A DNA stretch of 64,000 bases, from NCBI GenBank assembly GCA_905250075.1, contig CAJNOP010000317.1, positions 1-64,000 on the forward strand, in the 5' to 3' direction. The stretch comes from Rotaria sp. Silwood1 (lineage: Eukaryota > Rotifera > Eurotatoria > Philodinida > Philodinidae). The notes below the pieces were generated by a model, which searched no databases, had not been told where the DNA came from, and saw only the letters and a program-made list of their open reading frames with translations. The number at the start of each line of letters is the position of its first letter. The first letter of the stretch is position 1. The position numbers were made by a program, and so were the translations under genes. Positions 1 through 14,788 of the stretch are shown one piece after another.

Positions 1-1
1 C

Positions 2-130
2 CCTTGTATACATGATAAATGTGTTTGTCATGTTGATGAAAATGCTGTTCATCGATTAAGTGATTATCCTTGTTTTTCAAATAAATTGAATAAATATGAA
101 AAGTATATTTTACAAAAAATTTGTTTTTAA
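2..130 (+). CDS. possible 3' end of a cysteine-rich protein gene (partial)
   Basis: An open frame enters from the left edge and ends at TAA 128-130. It encodes 42 residues with five cysteines, starting P-C-I-H-D-K-C-V-C-H and ending K-I-C-F. The opening resembles the close cysteine spacing of a secreted or EGF-like module, but it is too short to name. No start or splice site can be judged because the rest lies outside the window. It could also be a chance open frame, although stop-free frames rich in Cys, Asp and His are unusual in sequence this AT-rich. Confidence 0.3.
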   Translation, partial: PCIHDKCVCHVDENAVHRLSDYPCFSNKLNKYEKYILQKICF

Positions 131-419
131 AGTTCTGAAGTTGTCTATTGTGATATACCTACTGTAAATGGACTACTCCATACACGTCTATTAAAAATTG
201 TTATCATTACATTAGTTATTAATTTATTATTAATTGATATTTCTAATTTTGGTTTAATTTAGTTGAAGCGCAAAAAAAAGTAAGTTGACGAGATACATTT
301 TTGATTTCTACCGAACAGATCTACTCAAAATGTCTTCATCCACTTTCAATGATTTTGTTTTTTGGTCTACAGACATTACATAATGTTCTAATAAACATCT
401 GACAAAGATTTGAGTTTTG

Positions 420-1260
420 ACTAACTAGAGAAGATCTTGAGATGATTAAAAGCTGTCAAGCCTTTATTTTGCTCAGTAGTAAGGAATATACTCTGTATCA
501 ACCCAATTTTTCGATAAGATCCTATTGTCGAGCTTCAGTCAGAAAACTTTGCCTAGATGAATATTATTAGTGAGACTAACTTACGCATACAATTTCAGAA
601 GTTTTCGATCGATTATCTCTGACATATACAAATTTTGAAAATAGTATTAATGGAAAACCGCTGAAGTTCTAAAAACAGAAACGCATATCTCAGAGACACT
701 CGATCGAAAACTTCTGAAATTGTGTGCATAAGCTAATTTCACTAATGATCTTCATCTAGATAAATTTTTTCGACTGACGCTCGACAATAGGACTTTATCG
801 AAAAATTGGGTCCATACAGGAAAGAATTCACTAGAAAATCAATATCTCAACCAAATCTTAACATCAGTATGAACCCTTTGGAGGATATTCTACTCTATCG
901 TTTCACTACAACTGATTATAATATGGATTCAAAAGCTTTTAACCATTTGAGAATGTTCTCTTGTAAGCTATTGAATTTTTCACATATAGAGAACTCAACT
1001 AAATTAGATTCCAAAAAGTGAATATTATATATACTACCGATTGAAATAGGTCTATATCTTGAAAGTTTCATATTTTGAAGAGAATATTTGTTCAAAACTT
1101 GTGAATTCTTTTTTTATTGAAACTAATCTAGTTGAGTTCTGTATATGTGCAAAGTTTCAGATCAAAATTAGAAAAGACGATTTTACCAAAAACCTGGGGT
1201 CTCTAGAAAATAGACATACTAATAATTCGATAGCTTACAAGGAAATATTTTCAGATGTCG
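420..1260. repeat. foldback (inverted) repeats
   Basis: Two imperfect inverted repeats lie next to each other. The first pairs about 500-640 with 695-825: one side reads CAATTTTTCGATAAGATCCT and the other carries its complement around 785-810, with a loop near 660. The second pairs about 950-1015 with 1110-1250 (AGTTGAGTTCT around 1130 and its complement near 990), with about 80 extra bases in the right arm. No target duplication was found. They look like decayed non-autonomous foldback transposons. Short open frames here (806-1021, 1059-1304) carry no recognisable domain and lie inside the repeats. Confidence 0.5.
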
Positions 1261-1906
1261 GATTTTCTTGTCGATCGAGACGATGTTTATTTGATGATTA
1301 CTAATGAGTAATACAAAAAAAAATCTAGAATAGTTTAGTTTTCCGGGCCTTCGCTCTTGAAATATCGAAATTTTACTAGGTTTTTCAACAAAGAGCTGTG
1401 CTCTCTCAAATCATGTGAGGGTTTCAAATTCAAGCTTTTTATGAAGAAAGCTCTCACTAAGCTCAATGCATCAGACAAGTTGTAACTTTTCTATTATCTC
1501 ATATTCTAAGACATAGAATATTTGAAATTTTCTCATGTGTAAAAGTAAATTTTGTTCACATATTTATATCTTCGAACAGGAACACTAGCTTGAATGGTTC
1601 AACTGTTATTTTTCAAGCCTTTTTCCACTCAATTGATGAGCTGTTTTGTATGAATAGTTTTTGGTCTTCTTGATTTTGCGATTTAACGCCAATTGAAACA
1701 GTGTTTATACTGACGTAGCGAGCTATCAATTATATTTTAATGAACCTTATTCGCTGATAATTTTACCATTCTCGTAGCTTTTTCTCCTCTTTTCTAGTGG
1801 AAAATATAGCTAGATCTTGTTGATGGTCACTCTTTATAATGTAGAAATCCATGAACAGAAAGTAAAAAAAAAACTAAGAACTTATGAGACCAATGTCGGG
1901 CATTAT

Positions 1907-2305
1907 TGTTTACTTAAATCATATAAAATAAATTGGTTATTGCACTTAAGAAGTAGTAGAGAATGACCTTTCAAAATCATGTGTTCGAATGTTTTTTGAA
2001 TAATTTATGATAAGAATCTTCTCGAGACGAACAGTTTTCACTAATAAAGAAAAAAGATTCTCAGTCATCAATCAGGTGAATTCTTTATGGAGAGCTTTGA
2101 CAATGGTACTCTGAAGGCATATATCATTATGTTTTGATTCCTAATAGAATCAGTCAATAGAAAAATTTCTTCTCTTTCGAAACTAGTTTTTCAATATTTT
2201 CTGAAAACTTAAAATTTCTTTTAAATAACATGAAAATCGAAAATATTGAAAATCAGTATAAGTTTACATTGAAACTAAAAATAATTATTATTATTTAAGT
2301 AAACA
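1907..2305. repeat. candidate MITE with 13-base terminal inverted repeats
   Basis: The sequence TGTTTACTTAAAT at 1907-1919 is exactly complementary to ATTTAAGTAAACA at 2293-2305, giving a 399-base unit with perfect 13-base ends. The flanks (ATTAT left, TAATG right) do not give a clean target duplication. The interior is AT-rich and non-coding. A chance inverted repeat is possible in such AT-rich DNA. Confidence 0.3.
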
Positions 2306-2439
2306 TAATGAATTGTACAGATCTTAAGCTCTTTTAAAGTCTTTGAAAATCATTTAGCTGAAATGAGATGTAAAAATTGATTAGTTAAACAAACATCGAA
2401 AATAACATCAAATATCAATATGGATGATAACTAGCTCAA

Positions 2440-3100
2440 AAATAAGAAAAAACATTGTTTAATTAAATTATAAATCGATTGATATTGTCGAGGAGGAATA
2501 TCATCATCATTTGTAAAATCAAGTTCAATCAAATTCATTTTAGTAAAAGACGATGCTTATTATTATTTATATGTTCAACTAGATCAGTTCCAATAATAAC
2601 AGGAACTCGAAGATTAAAATCTGTAAAAAAATCCTTTGAATTTTATATCTAATTATAAATCATAATGTAAATCAACAAGTACAATTATTCGACAAATTTT
2701 ACTTTTATAATTAAATGATGAGGAAATAGCCAATGGAATAGATAAACGAATACATTCTAAACAACGTCAACATTATTCAATTTGATAACGTTTTATAAAA
2801 CAAAGATCAATAGGTTTTATGAATAGACGATTTCCATTAAATATATCAAGTGATAAAAGAAAAAGTTTGTTGACTAGATATAAGAGCAGCATTTTCTAAA
2901 ATACCTTTTATTGTTATAAATTAACGTTTCCTCACTAATTAAAGTTCGAGCTAATCGAAGTTTTTGTCGAAATATTTATCAGTTAATAATAAATAAATTT
3001 CATTGATTTGTTTTGTTCGTTCATTTATATTAAAATGAACATCGCCTCTTATTATATCACCAACGAAATAAAGTTCTCATTCGACTTTATCTTATGTTTC
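2440..3100 (-). pseudogene. decayed arrestin-domain protein gene
   Basis: Read on the minus strand, about 3090-2960 encodes a stretch running F-V-G-D-I-I-R-G-D-V-H-F-N and then I-Y-L-L-L-T. This matches the start of the arrestin N domain (a glycine-aspartate turn, a G-x-V strand, then a K/E-I-Y-L strand). Further along, about 2630-2545 encodes F-N-L-R-V-P-V-I-I-G-T, the conserved final strand of the arrestin C domain. In order and spacing these fit an arrestin-domain-containing (ARRDC/alpha-arrestin-like) protein. Several in-frame stops and frame changes separate the blocks (for example a stop just after the first block, and another after the I-I-G-T block), so no functional product can be made. 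Confidence 0.55.
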
Positions 3101-4857
3101 ATTTATTAAACTGTTACCATTACCTATTGTGATTTTTATAGAATTTTAACATGCAAATAAAAGAAAATATAATTGAAACAAGTACTTCTTTTTTCTTTTT
3201 TATGGAAATATTTTTTTTTTGTAGTCGGACTACTTTATTAGAAAGAAAAATGTTGACCGTAAATCGGAAACAGTGACAATAATAAATATAAAAATCGTTG
3301 GAAAGTTTCAATGATTCTATAGAAAAACAAGTATAAATAAATAAGTCGAGTGTTTTTTTTTTGTTGACGATGCCATCTTTATTTTAATATTCTTATTTTA
3401 GATGTGAGTGTCGATCATCCGTGTTGATCGATATTATCTTTAAATATCATTATCAATGTTATTAATCAAGTCGTATTAAAGGTAAAATTATTTAAAAAAA
3501 AAACATTTTTGTAAGATATGTAATAAAGTTTGTTTTTATTTACACATTTATTTCTATTATATCCTATTAAATTTAATATTTTGATTGAATCAATCATCTT
3601 CCTTTTCCTTGAATGTATTTTTTATTAATTGAAAATACATATATTAATTATATTGCAAGGAGATCCGTATGTTCAAAAAAAATATGTAGGAGCTGTTCGA
3701 AAATCTTCTTATCGGTTGAATTGATTATGATATCGGATCTTCAATATCCTTATTATTATTGTTAGACTCTATCTTTGTTCACATCATCTCAAGTTGAACC
3801 TCTCCAATGATATTGTTAACATAAATACGTAAACATTTTTGCAAAAGAAAAACTTCTAATATTTTGAGTGAGAGAATTTTTTGAGGAAGTTCACTTCTAA
3901 CTTTTACATTTCATAGTTCGATTTTTAACAATTTCTAATAGCAGATGAACTGGTATGATCGTGTTTTTGTTCAAGTATTGTTTTATTTAACAGGTTGTAA
4001 TATTATTTATAACTCTGAAAAGCACAGGACACTTTATTTTATAGGAAAATCACAATCAAGAAAAAGTTTTTCATTGAAAATTCGACATGATTCTCTGAAA
4101 AATGGGACTTTTTTTATATAAATAAACTGCTAGATAGTATTGATTAGCCGTTTAATTGTCTTTTCTTACTAATAAATAATGATATTTTTAGATTTTCTCA
4201 GCTGATGACGTGATTCTTAATGAGCTTCTTAGTCTCATTTGTCTAAATAAAAATGAATATATATTCGAATTATTTCCAATGAACGTTTTTATCTTGATAT
4301 ATGATTGTATATGAACGAAAATAATTTGTTTTTTAGAGAATAATTTAGATATGCATCGAATTGGACTGATTACTTTATAATATGACCTTGATTTCATCTT
4401 TAAATATTATTTTATTTATTAAAATATATTATGATGATTAATGTTCTATAATCAAATGTAACCTTACATTTAGTATTGACGTCTTATTTGTAACGTTTAT
4501 ACATGAAGGAGATGTGTGTTTTTTTTTCGAGACTTGTTTAAATAAAATATATGTTAATATTGTTTTTAAATATAATTAAGTAAATAATAAATATCTATTA
4601 TAATATTAATATAGAGATAATTATTTAGCTATGAAAACTGTTCGATAAGTCTTGTTTTAATAATAGAAGCAAAAGAACAATATATAAAAAGAGAGAGAAA
4701 AAAAAACTAATGAATATTTAATTATCAAGTTCAATGTCAAATACTCGTCTATTGTTTTTATGTAAGATGAATAATTAATTAAATAAATGAATGAATGATG
4801 TAAGAGAGAAAAAAGAATAACTAATCCTACAATGAGATTAACGCATAGATTTTATGT
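3101..4857. other. non-coding AT-rich interval
   Basis: No supported gene. Open frames at 3120-3311 and 4188-4397 (minus) are short, rich in Phe/Ile/Lys and show no domain. The right end is the 3' flank of the minus-strand gene that ends at 4858. Confidence 0.6.
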
Positions 4858-6990
4858 TTAATTATTGCGATATTGTGTTTGAGTAAATGAATTTGCTGAA
4901 TATGGTCCAACTGTTGGAATAGAATTCATTGGCTAAATAAATATATAGATAGATATAGATATAAAATAAAATGAATATTACTCTTACTGATGAAATATTT
5001 TGAAGTTCTTCACAATCAGTTTCTTCACTTGATGATGAATATGATGAACGAGATGACGATCGTTCAGTATTTGTATTAGAAGCTTTTGATGACAATGGTC
5101 GAGATTGTTGAACCTGTTGATTAGGTTGTGCTGGATATTGCATAACAGTTGGTGGTTGATAATATACTGTTGAAGGAGCTGGTTGAGATAAGCCTGATGA
5201 TTGTATATATTGATCTCGTTGAATAGTTGCTTCTAATGCAGCTGTTAGAGCCGTATTATTACTACTTCTTATATGTTGAAGAATATCATTTGGTAATCTA
5301 TCAGTATAAACTGGTTCAGGATAAGAAGTAGCAGCAGAAGCTAAATGAACTGGAATTGGATAACCTTGAGGTGCACCACCTGCAGCATATTCAATATTAA
5401 ATCGACGACCTTGTAAATCAGGAATTTGACTATTTAAAAATAAATAAATAAATAAAATAAAAATTTTTGTTATTTTATTATTAAATACTTAAGCATATTA
5501 AGTAAATTTTCTCGGCTTAATTCAGGTGTATCTGTAAGTGCCGATGGTCGATAGATTTCATTTGAAAGAGGACTTGAATAGGATAGTCTTGAAAGTATAT
5601 CTTGTTCATTTATTACTGGTTGATAACCTGCCATTTTTCTATTCTTTCTTTTTGAATTATCAAATTCTATAATAAAAATAATATTTAAATAATTATTTAA
5701 ATATATATATATTTTTTTTTAAATTAATAAAAAATTATTTATAAATAAATCGAATAAACCTTTTCTATAAAATTGATTATTATCTTGGGATGATATTAGA
5801 TTTTTATAAGGTATTTGTTGCATTTTATTAGATTGAACATCTTGATGATTTATTATTGATTTTGAATATTCTACTGAATTTTTATTATCATTCTTTAGAT
5901 ATGAATGGGATCGATGATAGATAGAAGACGTTGAGGGCTCTATCTTAGATGATTGGACAACATTCGATGGAAGAAAAACATTTCTTTTATGAATTTCTTC
6001 GTGTTTTTCTTCGGATAAAATAGGAATTCGAAGAGATGGACGTTGTTCAATAGATTGACTTGTTTCATTAAAAATTTGTTGATTAAGATGTTGTTCTTGT
6101 TGGTCGTGTTGTTGTTGTTGTTGTTGTTGTACTCTAACAGACAAGTCTGGTTTAATATTTCGTCCAATGAAGTTAAAAACAATTGGCTCTTGATGATTAA
6201 TGTTGTTAGGTAGTTGATCTAATTGATCATTGACAGCTTGTCGAATAAAATCTTCATCTGGTGGAGGATCATTTTGAGGATCATATTGAACTTTAACAAT
6301 AATTGGTGGACCATTATCATCATCATCATAATAATTATCAATAAAATCTACATCTGATTTCGTATTATATATTGATTGTATATCTGATATATCATCTTGT
6401 TTTATCTGATTTGATTTAATTGTTTGAGCATCTGTAGGTGCAATAGTAGTAGCAAATAATTTAGCTTTTGGAGTTGCACAGGGTCCTAAGATTCTTGATA
6501 ATGGAGCCATTGTATGAGATCTTCGTTCGTTTCTAATACGACTTTCTAGAAAACCGACTGACTGTGAATTAGACAATGGTGCAAAACGTTTAACTGTTTG
6601 ATTTTGTGAAGTCGCTCGTTGAGAATAATATTGAGTCTTATTAGAACCAATTGGTTTAGGTGAACGAAGTGTACCTTAATTAAGTTAATATTATATTTCA
6701 ATTAATATTTGAAAAAAAATAAACATACGTTTTCTTGAAGATCTTTCAATATTTCGTGGTATTGTTGCATTATTTAAAATTGATATATTATTTGATGATG
6801 CAAAAATAGATCGATTTCGATTTAATTTATAATTTGGAAATAAATTGGACGATTTAATATATTTTTTTTCTATTGGTTTTTCATATCGATTTTGATTTTG
6901 TATATATCCATAATTATTTATAAAATTCTTTTTTGATTGATGATTAAAAGCATAGGGCATATATGATAGGGGATACATATTTATAATCAA
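4858..6990 (-). CDS. hypothetical low-complexity protein, five exons
   Basis: Exons on the minus strand are 6990-6729, 6674-5760, 5666-5489, 5429-4988 and 4932-4858. All junctions are GT..AG and in phase, giving 623 residues ending in TAA. Introns are 54-93 bases. The start is the first ATG of the open exon (M-I-I-N-M-Y-P). I do not recognise the protein. Visible features are a basic Asn/Tyr/Ser-rich N terminus, an acidic D-D-D-D-N segment, a run of eight Gln interrupted by His, Pro/Gln-rich stretches (Q-P-P, A-Q-P-N-Q-Q), a Ser/Arg block (S-S-S-R-S-S-Y-S-S-S-S) and a better conserved-looking part near the C terminus (R-R-F-N-I-E-Y-A-A-G-G). There is no signal peptide or membrane segment. It is probably an intrinsically disordered intracellular protein. 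It lies divergent to the large phospholipase C gene, about 8 kb away. Confidence 0.75.
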
Positions 6991-9900
6991 AGATAGACTA
7001 TTTTAATGTTATATCTGCCTTTTATTAATGTCTTTATCAAGAAAAAAAAATATATCAAGGATAAACAATAGTGATATTATCAAGTCAATGTTATAGAACA
7101 TATTCATAACCTATTGAATATGTGTTTATACAAAGAAAAATCACCTTGAATTATTTTTTACTAGAATGCTATTGTCATTGCCTTCATTTATCTACCTGTA
7201 TCAAAAATGATTCTATGACGATTTCATAAAAAAAAAAAAAAAAAACCAATTTATATATAAAATAATAAGAAAAGTTAAATCGAAATAAAATTTTTATTTT
7301 TTGATGAATATTAATTAAATTTATTTAGTTTTTCAATCGTTAAAATAAATAAAATCTTGTTTATAAATCATTAAAATAGAATTCGTTATAATATTTATAT
7401 TAAAGATATTTTCTTATTTAATCAAATATATATATTTATTTGTCTTGTAGTATTAAAATATATATAGAAAGTTTTTTATTATTTTGAAAATGATAATTAT
7501 ATTGAGAAAAATTTGTTTACATTAAAAAAAAACAAAGCAAAAGAGATTATATTCTAAAGTTTAACGAAAAAGAATTTCATTCCTATATTATTCTTATCTT
7601 AATTATATTTCTATTTAAATAATAAAAAGTTAAAACTAAAATACATACCGAATTAAAAAAAAAAACAAAACCAAAATATATATTGTAGACAATAAAATTT
7701 TTGGTCGATGGTTTAAATCAGCTTTATAATGATTAATATACACACAGATAAATATGTATATTGTGAATATAAAAGAAAAGAATGCGTATTAGTTTACAGC
7801 TCAATGCTCTTTACGAATAGTATGTTTTCGATTAACAATGGATATTTGTCATTATCGTTTTCATACGGATACATTTATATATACATATATATACATGTGT
7901 TATACGCTTGACCGATTTTCTTATCAATCATACGAGTTATAGTAAGAATCGATAGACGATTTTATATGCTTGTTTAGATAATCTTACTTATTTATGTTAT
8001 TGTTTTGAGATTAATCATCGATTATATTCAAAACAGATTTTTTTTTCTCTCTATGAGACAAAAAAAAAAATAAATATTTATGTTTAACTATTGATTGATA
8101 TAGTTAACCATGAAAAATCATTGAATATCAATAAATTAGTCAACATTGATGTTCAATATTTTATTTCAAAATATATTAAGATAAATTATTTATATATATA
8201 TATATATATTCATCAATTTATTGTGCTTTTTCGAATCTTTCTTTTTTGTATTTCAACGATTATAATTTATTTATATTCATTGAAATAATCGATAAAATTC
8301 AAAAAAAAAAATAATATCTTTTTTTGGTTTCGAATAATAATCAGATAAGAAAGAAAATTTAATAATGTTCAATTGAATTAAAATCTATCATTAATCATAT
8401 ATTTGTTTTTATTTTTCAAGTTTAATAGATTTCTATCATATATGATATTGTTTACAGTTGCAATCTAATTCGATAGATAAATAACATGTTTTATTTTTCT
8501 TTTTATTCTATCCTTCTCATATTCATTTTTTTCTTCTGTTTATTGATGATTTCGATTTGGTTTGGTCTTGTCATTATCGATTTTGATTAATCAATCGTTT
8601 TAAAGCATATTCGATCACCTTTTATCGATACTTTCTACAAAATTTATCGTAAACAAAAAAATAATATAAAAATAAACTTGAAATAATATAACTAAAAATT
8701 AAAATTATTTTAGATAAATATTAAAAAAAAAACACAATTTAATTCTATATTGAATTTAGAATTATTTTCTTCTATATACTACTATACATGTATTCATTAG
8801 TCATATTGATATGTGAATTACATATGGTTTTTGAACATATTGCCTTTGACTTATGATGATAGAATCTCGATCAATACCAATCTATTAAATATATGCCACT
8901 GATGTGTATTCCAAGGTGATTTATAATGCAGGTTAATCATAAACAGATGTGAAAGTATCTTTATGAGATAGTTGACAACGATCAAAATGAATAATAACAA
9001 TTCAAATGACTTCGACTCAAATTGAACTCGAACTGATTAAAAGCAAAACAAAAATGAAGCGAATCTAATAGTAACTAGTAAAATTTTATGATAGAAAATC
9101 GATCACAAATTCAATGATTGATCATCGATATTGTCTATAGTTTTGATGATTTTTGTGATAAATAGAAAATAAATTGTTCAAAATGAAATATTTCATTGTT
9201 ATACACACTAATAAAAAATCGTATATTTCAACATTGACTCGGTACTTTTAGAATAAACAAATTTTTTAAAGAAATTTCTAACTGATTATCGATTAAAATA
9301 AATAAATAAATATTTATTAGAGAAAATATTAAATCTAAAGTTGTTTTTCTATTCGAAATAGTCAATATATTCAATAGATACTGAAAAATAATAACAAAAA
9401 GGTATAAAACTAGTGCGTTAAAAAATCTTCTAAATATTGGTTTTAAATATTTTAAAATCTTATTAATAAATTATAGATTGAAATATGATTCTAATAACAT
9501 TATTTTATTATTTTTACTTTTGTTTAAATAATAATAAACAATACGATCAAAACATAAAAGATAAGATTGATTTGAAAATATTTATTTTTCAATGTTTTTT
9601 GTCTATTAAATATAATTTGTAACTCGACTTGTCCACGTAACACGACACTTTGCTAATTAAGTTTCGAAAATTTTTTTGTTTCGAATTCGACAGATCTGAT
9701 TGATTTTTTAATGCTGATTACCAAATTGATATTTATTTTGTAAAAAAAATAAAATTTTGACATTCAAAAACCGAATTTTAAACTTTTCAATAATCATATT
9801 TATAAAATTTTTAACGAAGAAATTTTTTCAAAACATTTCGAGAGACACATCATTCGATGCAGAATTTCATTCTCTACTAAATTTTGACTTTCGTAGCTAA

Positions 9901-12900
9901 GGACAACTTCTAGACTCTTATACAGTTCCTAATTTATCGTATAGTTTTTTGAGCTTCCATGTCGATATATCTATCTGATTCTTGTGTAGAACAATTATAT
10001 GCACGGTAATAATCAATATTTATGAAAATCAAACATATCTGATCACATTAAGTATCTTAAAATTGATCGACAAAAAAAACTGTGTCACAGTGTTATGTTT
10101 GTTTTTTGCATTTTTCTTTTTTATCTAAGCAAAAATAATTGAGACAAAAACTATTTTAGCGTTTAAAAAGCTGCCTGTAGAAGTGTTTCATTTGGAGAAT
10201 TAGTTTCATAAGAAATTGGAGTTTTATAAGTGACCCTGAAGAAAAAGGGTTCTTTTTTTATGTCACAGCGGTATGCAATCAAAAATTCATTCTGAAAGCT
10301 CGAGTGTTTAATCAAAAAACGTCGTTGTTTTTTGAAATAGATAGAGCACGATAATCTGCGTTGAATGGCGTTTAAATTAACTTTCTATCTCTCATAGTTT
10401 CCGAGATAATTAAAAAAATTGTGTCAAAAATGTCACAACGTTACGTTTGAACAAGCTAAAATATCTGTTTTCATAGCTTAAATATGATCAACAGAGCAAA
10501 AAAGAGACATTAATGTATATCACCAACTGACTTGGATAGAAACGAACATAATTACTTAGCTTATGGGCTTATAATATAAAAATAAAAAATCTATTTTGTC
10601 ACTATAAAGACCTCGAGTGTATTGAGACTTTTTATGGATTATTATTCATACTGATTCCATCAAGATTTTATTTAGAATCTTTCGTTTTTTTTTTTTTTGT
10701 TTCTCGATTTATATTTCTTAATAGTTCTTTAATTGAAAACTAAAAAGAAAATTTCAATAAAAATACTAATGCTATATGACACGATTTCTATTGGAAAAAA
10801 AAAATATTTATTTCAATTAAGATATTCAATTTTTCTTTTCTTAAATCTTACTTATTGATAAATTTCTTAACAATAAATCATAGAATGTTTTTGAATATAA
10901 ATTTTCCTCTCTCTATATATATATTAAATCTAAATATGATTATTGAAAGAAAATCAGCATTGTTGATAAGACATTATAGAAGAGAATATGTCACTATAAA
11001 GTATGACACGGAAATGAGCTTTTTTTTCAAAAATATTTTTCAATTAAATAGAAAATCATACGTTTTATTATAGATAATAAGAAATACTTCAATTATGTAC
11101 TTAAATATTCATGATGAATATCATTGTTTTTTTTTCAAGTTGACAACTCATTTTTTTTTAACCATATTTCAGTTTTTTTTTTATTGGATCCTAGACATTT
11201 ATTTTCATTATTAAATAAAATGGCTTAGCTTTTTCTTTTTTAGTATCAAGATGATTATTTTTAAAATGAAATACATATAATTAATATATGACTTAAAATA
11301 GTTTATTGAATAAATATTCAATAATAAGAAATAATTTTCTATTGAAATTGTTCTTTAATAATATAGTTTTATATATGAATATATCAATTAAATAATTTTC
11401 TTTTTTAAGATGTCAAGTTAATAATCGATTATAATTAGTTCGAGATTATTTTATAGGAATGAATTATATTAACATGACTATTTTACTTTCTTTACATGAA
11501 ATTATTTTTAAAGTTTTTTTTTTTTTTATATGTTTGTTAGGTTATTGATAGAATAAATAACACAGAATTCTATTCGATTTAAATTAGAGAAAAAAAAAAG
11601 AGATAAGAAGTCAAGCAGTGATGGATCATGTTTATCATACGAAGATATTTATTAACTAATTTATATATTGAAATTTGTCAATATTCTATTGTTAATATAA
11701 TAAGAAGAAATAATTATTTATTATATTTTTTTATGATATATGATTAAATTAAAAATAATTTTAAAATAAAAGATAACATGTTAATAAGATAGATTTTTTC
11801 TACAAGAATAAATGAATCTATTTCTTCTTTTTATGTTCATTGTTACTATTGAGATAATAAATATTAAAATAGGATATATATATATAATAGAGTTTATCAC
11901 GGAAAATTGGCATTTTATAATAGATTAATTTTGACTATATTTTGATGAAATCATTCTATCTATATCTAAATATATATATATGTGCCTTGAAGATAATGAT
12001 TAGCATTTTTTAATTTGATATGTTGATATATTTATTAAAACAAAAAAAAGGAAAGATTGATAAAAAAAAAATCAAGTAAATGCAAAAGCGCAAAGTATGA
12101 AGAAGAGGAAAAAAAAAAAAGTTGAAAATAGTTCTATCAAAATAATAAGTCGTCAGTTTGCACTTTTTTTTTTCTCTTTGTTCCGTTGTCGGTGTTGGTT
12201 TATGTCGAAAGCAACAGTTTTCTTCCGCTTAGAAAATTTAGTTAAATGTTCATTGGTAATTTAGTTGTTATTGTATGTTTAACACCTGACATCAATTTAT
12301 TTCAAAAGAGAAAAAAAAAACGATATATAAGTTGACATGTTTGAGACAAGTTAATAGAATGAGTAAGAAAGAAAAAAGAAAAAACGTTGGCTGAATATTA
12401 AATGATATTCTTATATTTTCTCGGATCATTTTTCTTATTCTTATTTAGTCTTCTTTTATTGTTTGCTTGAAGTAAGTCTCAATAAAAAGATATTATATCT
12501 TTATCTCTAACAATAAAAAAAAAAAAAAAAGATAAAAATAGATGAAATCAAATAAGGAAATAGACGTCATCAATTCTCATTAGAAACTTTTTTTTGTTTC
12601 GAAAGCTTCATCTTATTTCTTTTTTTTGCTTCAACTTCTTTATATAACAAATAGATACATGCAACACAAATTTAAAAAAAAAATATGTTTAACAACAAAA
12701 AAAAAAAAACCAGATGCTCTTTTATGCATCAACTTGCATTATGCTGTTACCCTTAGTCAAGAATATCTCAAATAGATCTTTTTTTTTCTCTTTGATGCAC
12801 TTTCTTTGATTATCTTGAATAAGTCTTTTCTTTTTCTTGTTCTTGTTCTTGTTCTGCTACTGATGATGATGGAAAAACTAAGATGACACATAAGGTTGAT

Positions 12901-14788
12901 TAATTAATATATATGAATAGAATAACGATTATTGAAATAAGTATTATTTCGTATTAGTAAGACAAACAATAAATTTTATTTACAATTAACTATTGATTAG
13001 AATATATGACAAATATTTATTATCTAAATTTTTCGAATTATTTAATTCTATTCAGTTCTATCTTATTAATAAAGATGTCATCTATCTTTCTCGAAGATCT
13101 ATGCTCTTTTGCATCCAATTGTATATATATATAGCTTGAAGACAAGTATAGTTGTCTCAAGGTAAGTTTATTTATTAAGGTCCATTATAATGATAATAAT
13201 AAATAAGTGAGTAAGCAGTTCTCTCTATATGTACTCTTTTATGAATATATTCAAGATTGATCAAAATGCTAGACACAACAGAGAGACAAATAAAAAATGT
13301 CGTTTCTCCATATGTTATGAATCAACTTTCTACATTGAGAGAACTATCAAAAAAAAAAAACGAGCAGAGAAAAAGAAGAAAAATAAAAGAATCAAATGGA
13401 GTTCTGTTTTTCTTTGTTAACTAAGAAAAGAAAACAAATATATATATAAAAGAATTTTAGTATTTTTTTTATCTATTAATAAAATTCTATTGAAATTTTA
13501 TTTTAAATTGAAATAATAATGTAAGTAAAATAAAAAAAATTTTTTTGTTTTTGTATAGTTTAATGATAAAGATAATAAATCATTGTTAAAAAGACTTATT
13601 TGATTATTTTCTTTGAATTAGTAACATTGAACAAAGATAATTCATTGCAAAAAAACAACAAATTCTTTATTCGATTGATGATAATAGAAAAAGAATCTCA
13701 TATATCATATTGACAGAATAATCTATTAAAAAATCTTATTGATAATATCATATATTCAATAATATTGATCGATTTCTATCTTATAATCTATTTGTTTCGA
13801 GGTTATTTAGTACTAGAATTCATTTAATCTATTTCTCATTATTTATCTTCACTTTATCTAAATATACAATTTATAATGATTATTAATAGACCTATTTTAT
13901 AATGAGTTTATTCAGATTTAATTAAAAACGAATGTCAATCATCATTATCATATTAACCTATTTTTTTATTGAAAAAATAATAATAAACATCAGTTCATAT
14001 CATCAGAAAAAAAAATCTCAACTAATTATTTAATATATAAAACAAAAACAAAAAGCAAGAATAAATATATATGAAATGCTTAAAGTGCAGATACTAAGTA
14101 TAGACAGTAATGGATGTTAGTTATAATAATAAATAGATATTGATTTTCATTTGACCTTGTTTTATAGATTGATTAGATTTTTGTTTTTGGTGTTAACTTT
14201 TATATTGATTTATTTATTGTTTATTTAAAACGCATAATAAAGAAAAAACAATAGATATATGTCATTAAAGTGCATATTATATTCTATTTATTTTTTAATG
14301 AAGTGAGGAAATATGATAATAATAATGTGTAAAGCTTTAGTTCCAAGACATGCTAAGAGAAAAGCTTCTTTATTTTATATTTTATGTCGAATATACTCTT
14401 TATTATTACTTTTACAAACGTCAATCTTTTTTTTTTTTTTGTTCTATAGGAAAAAATTTTTTTTTTGCTTGACAAGAAAAATTTTCATTATTATTTTAAA
14501 TCTAAAACAGCAAGGATAATTATGTCATAAATAGAATGTGTAAACGTCAATTAGACTAACATATATCATTGATTTAGCAAGAATTCTATATAAACATATT
14601 TTACTTGTCATTACCGACAATATTTTGACATTTTTCATCAGTTTTCTTTTTTTTTGTGTTTTTACATTCGAAATAAACAAAATTGATTATCTATTTTTAA
14701 ATGATATTATTCTAGATATATATTTATTTTTTGTTTACTAATTATTAAATTTAGTAAAATTTAATCAGTATAGTTATATCACTCTCTT
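6991..14788. other. long intergenic interval, no gene recognised
   Basis: About 7.8 kb of very AT-rich DNA with A and T homopolymers, (TA)n runs (about 8190 and 11875) and a TTCTTG microsatellite near 12830. Open frames here are short and of low complexity. It separates two divergent genes, so the upstream exons, promoter or enhancers of either could lie here unseen. Around 10080-10450 the motif GTCACA recurs near TTACGTTTG or TTATGTTTG, perhaps an old repeat. Confidence 0.5.
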
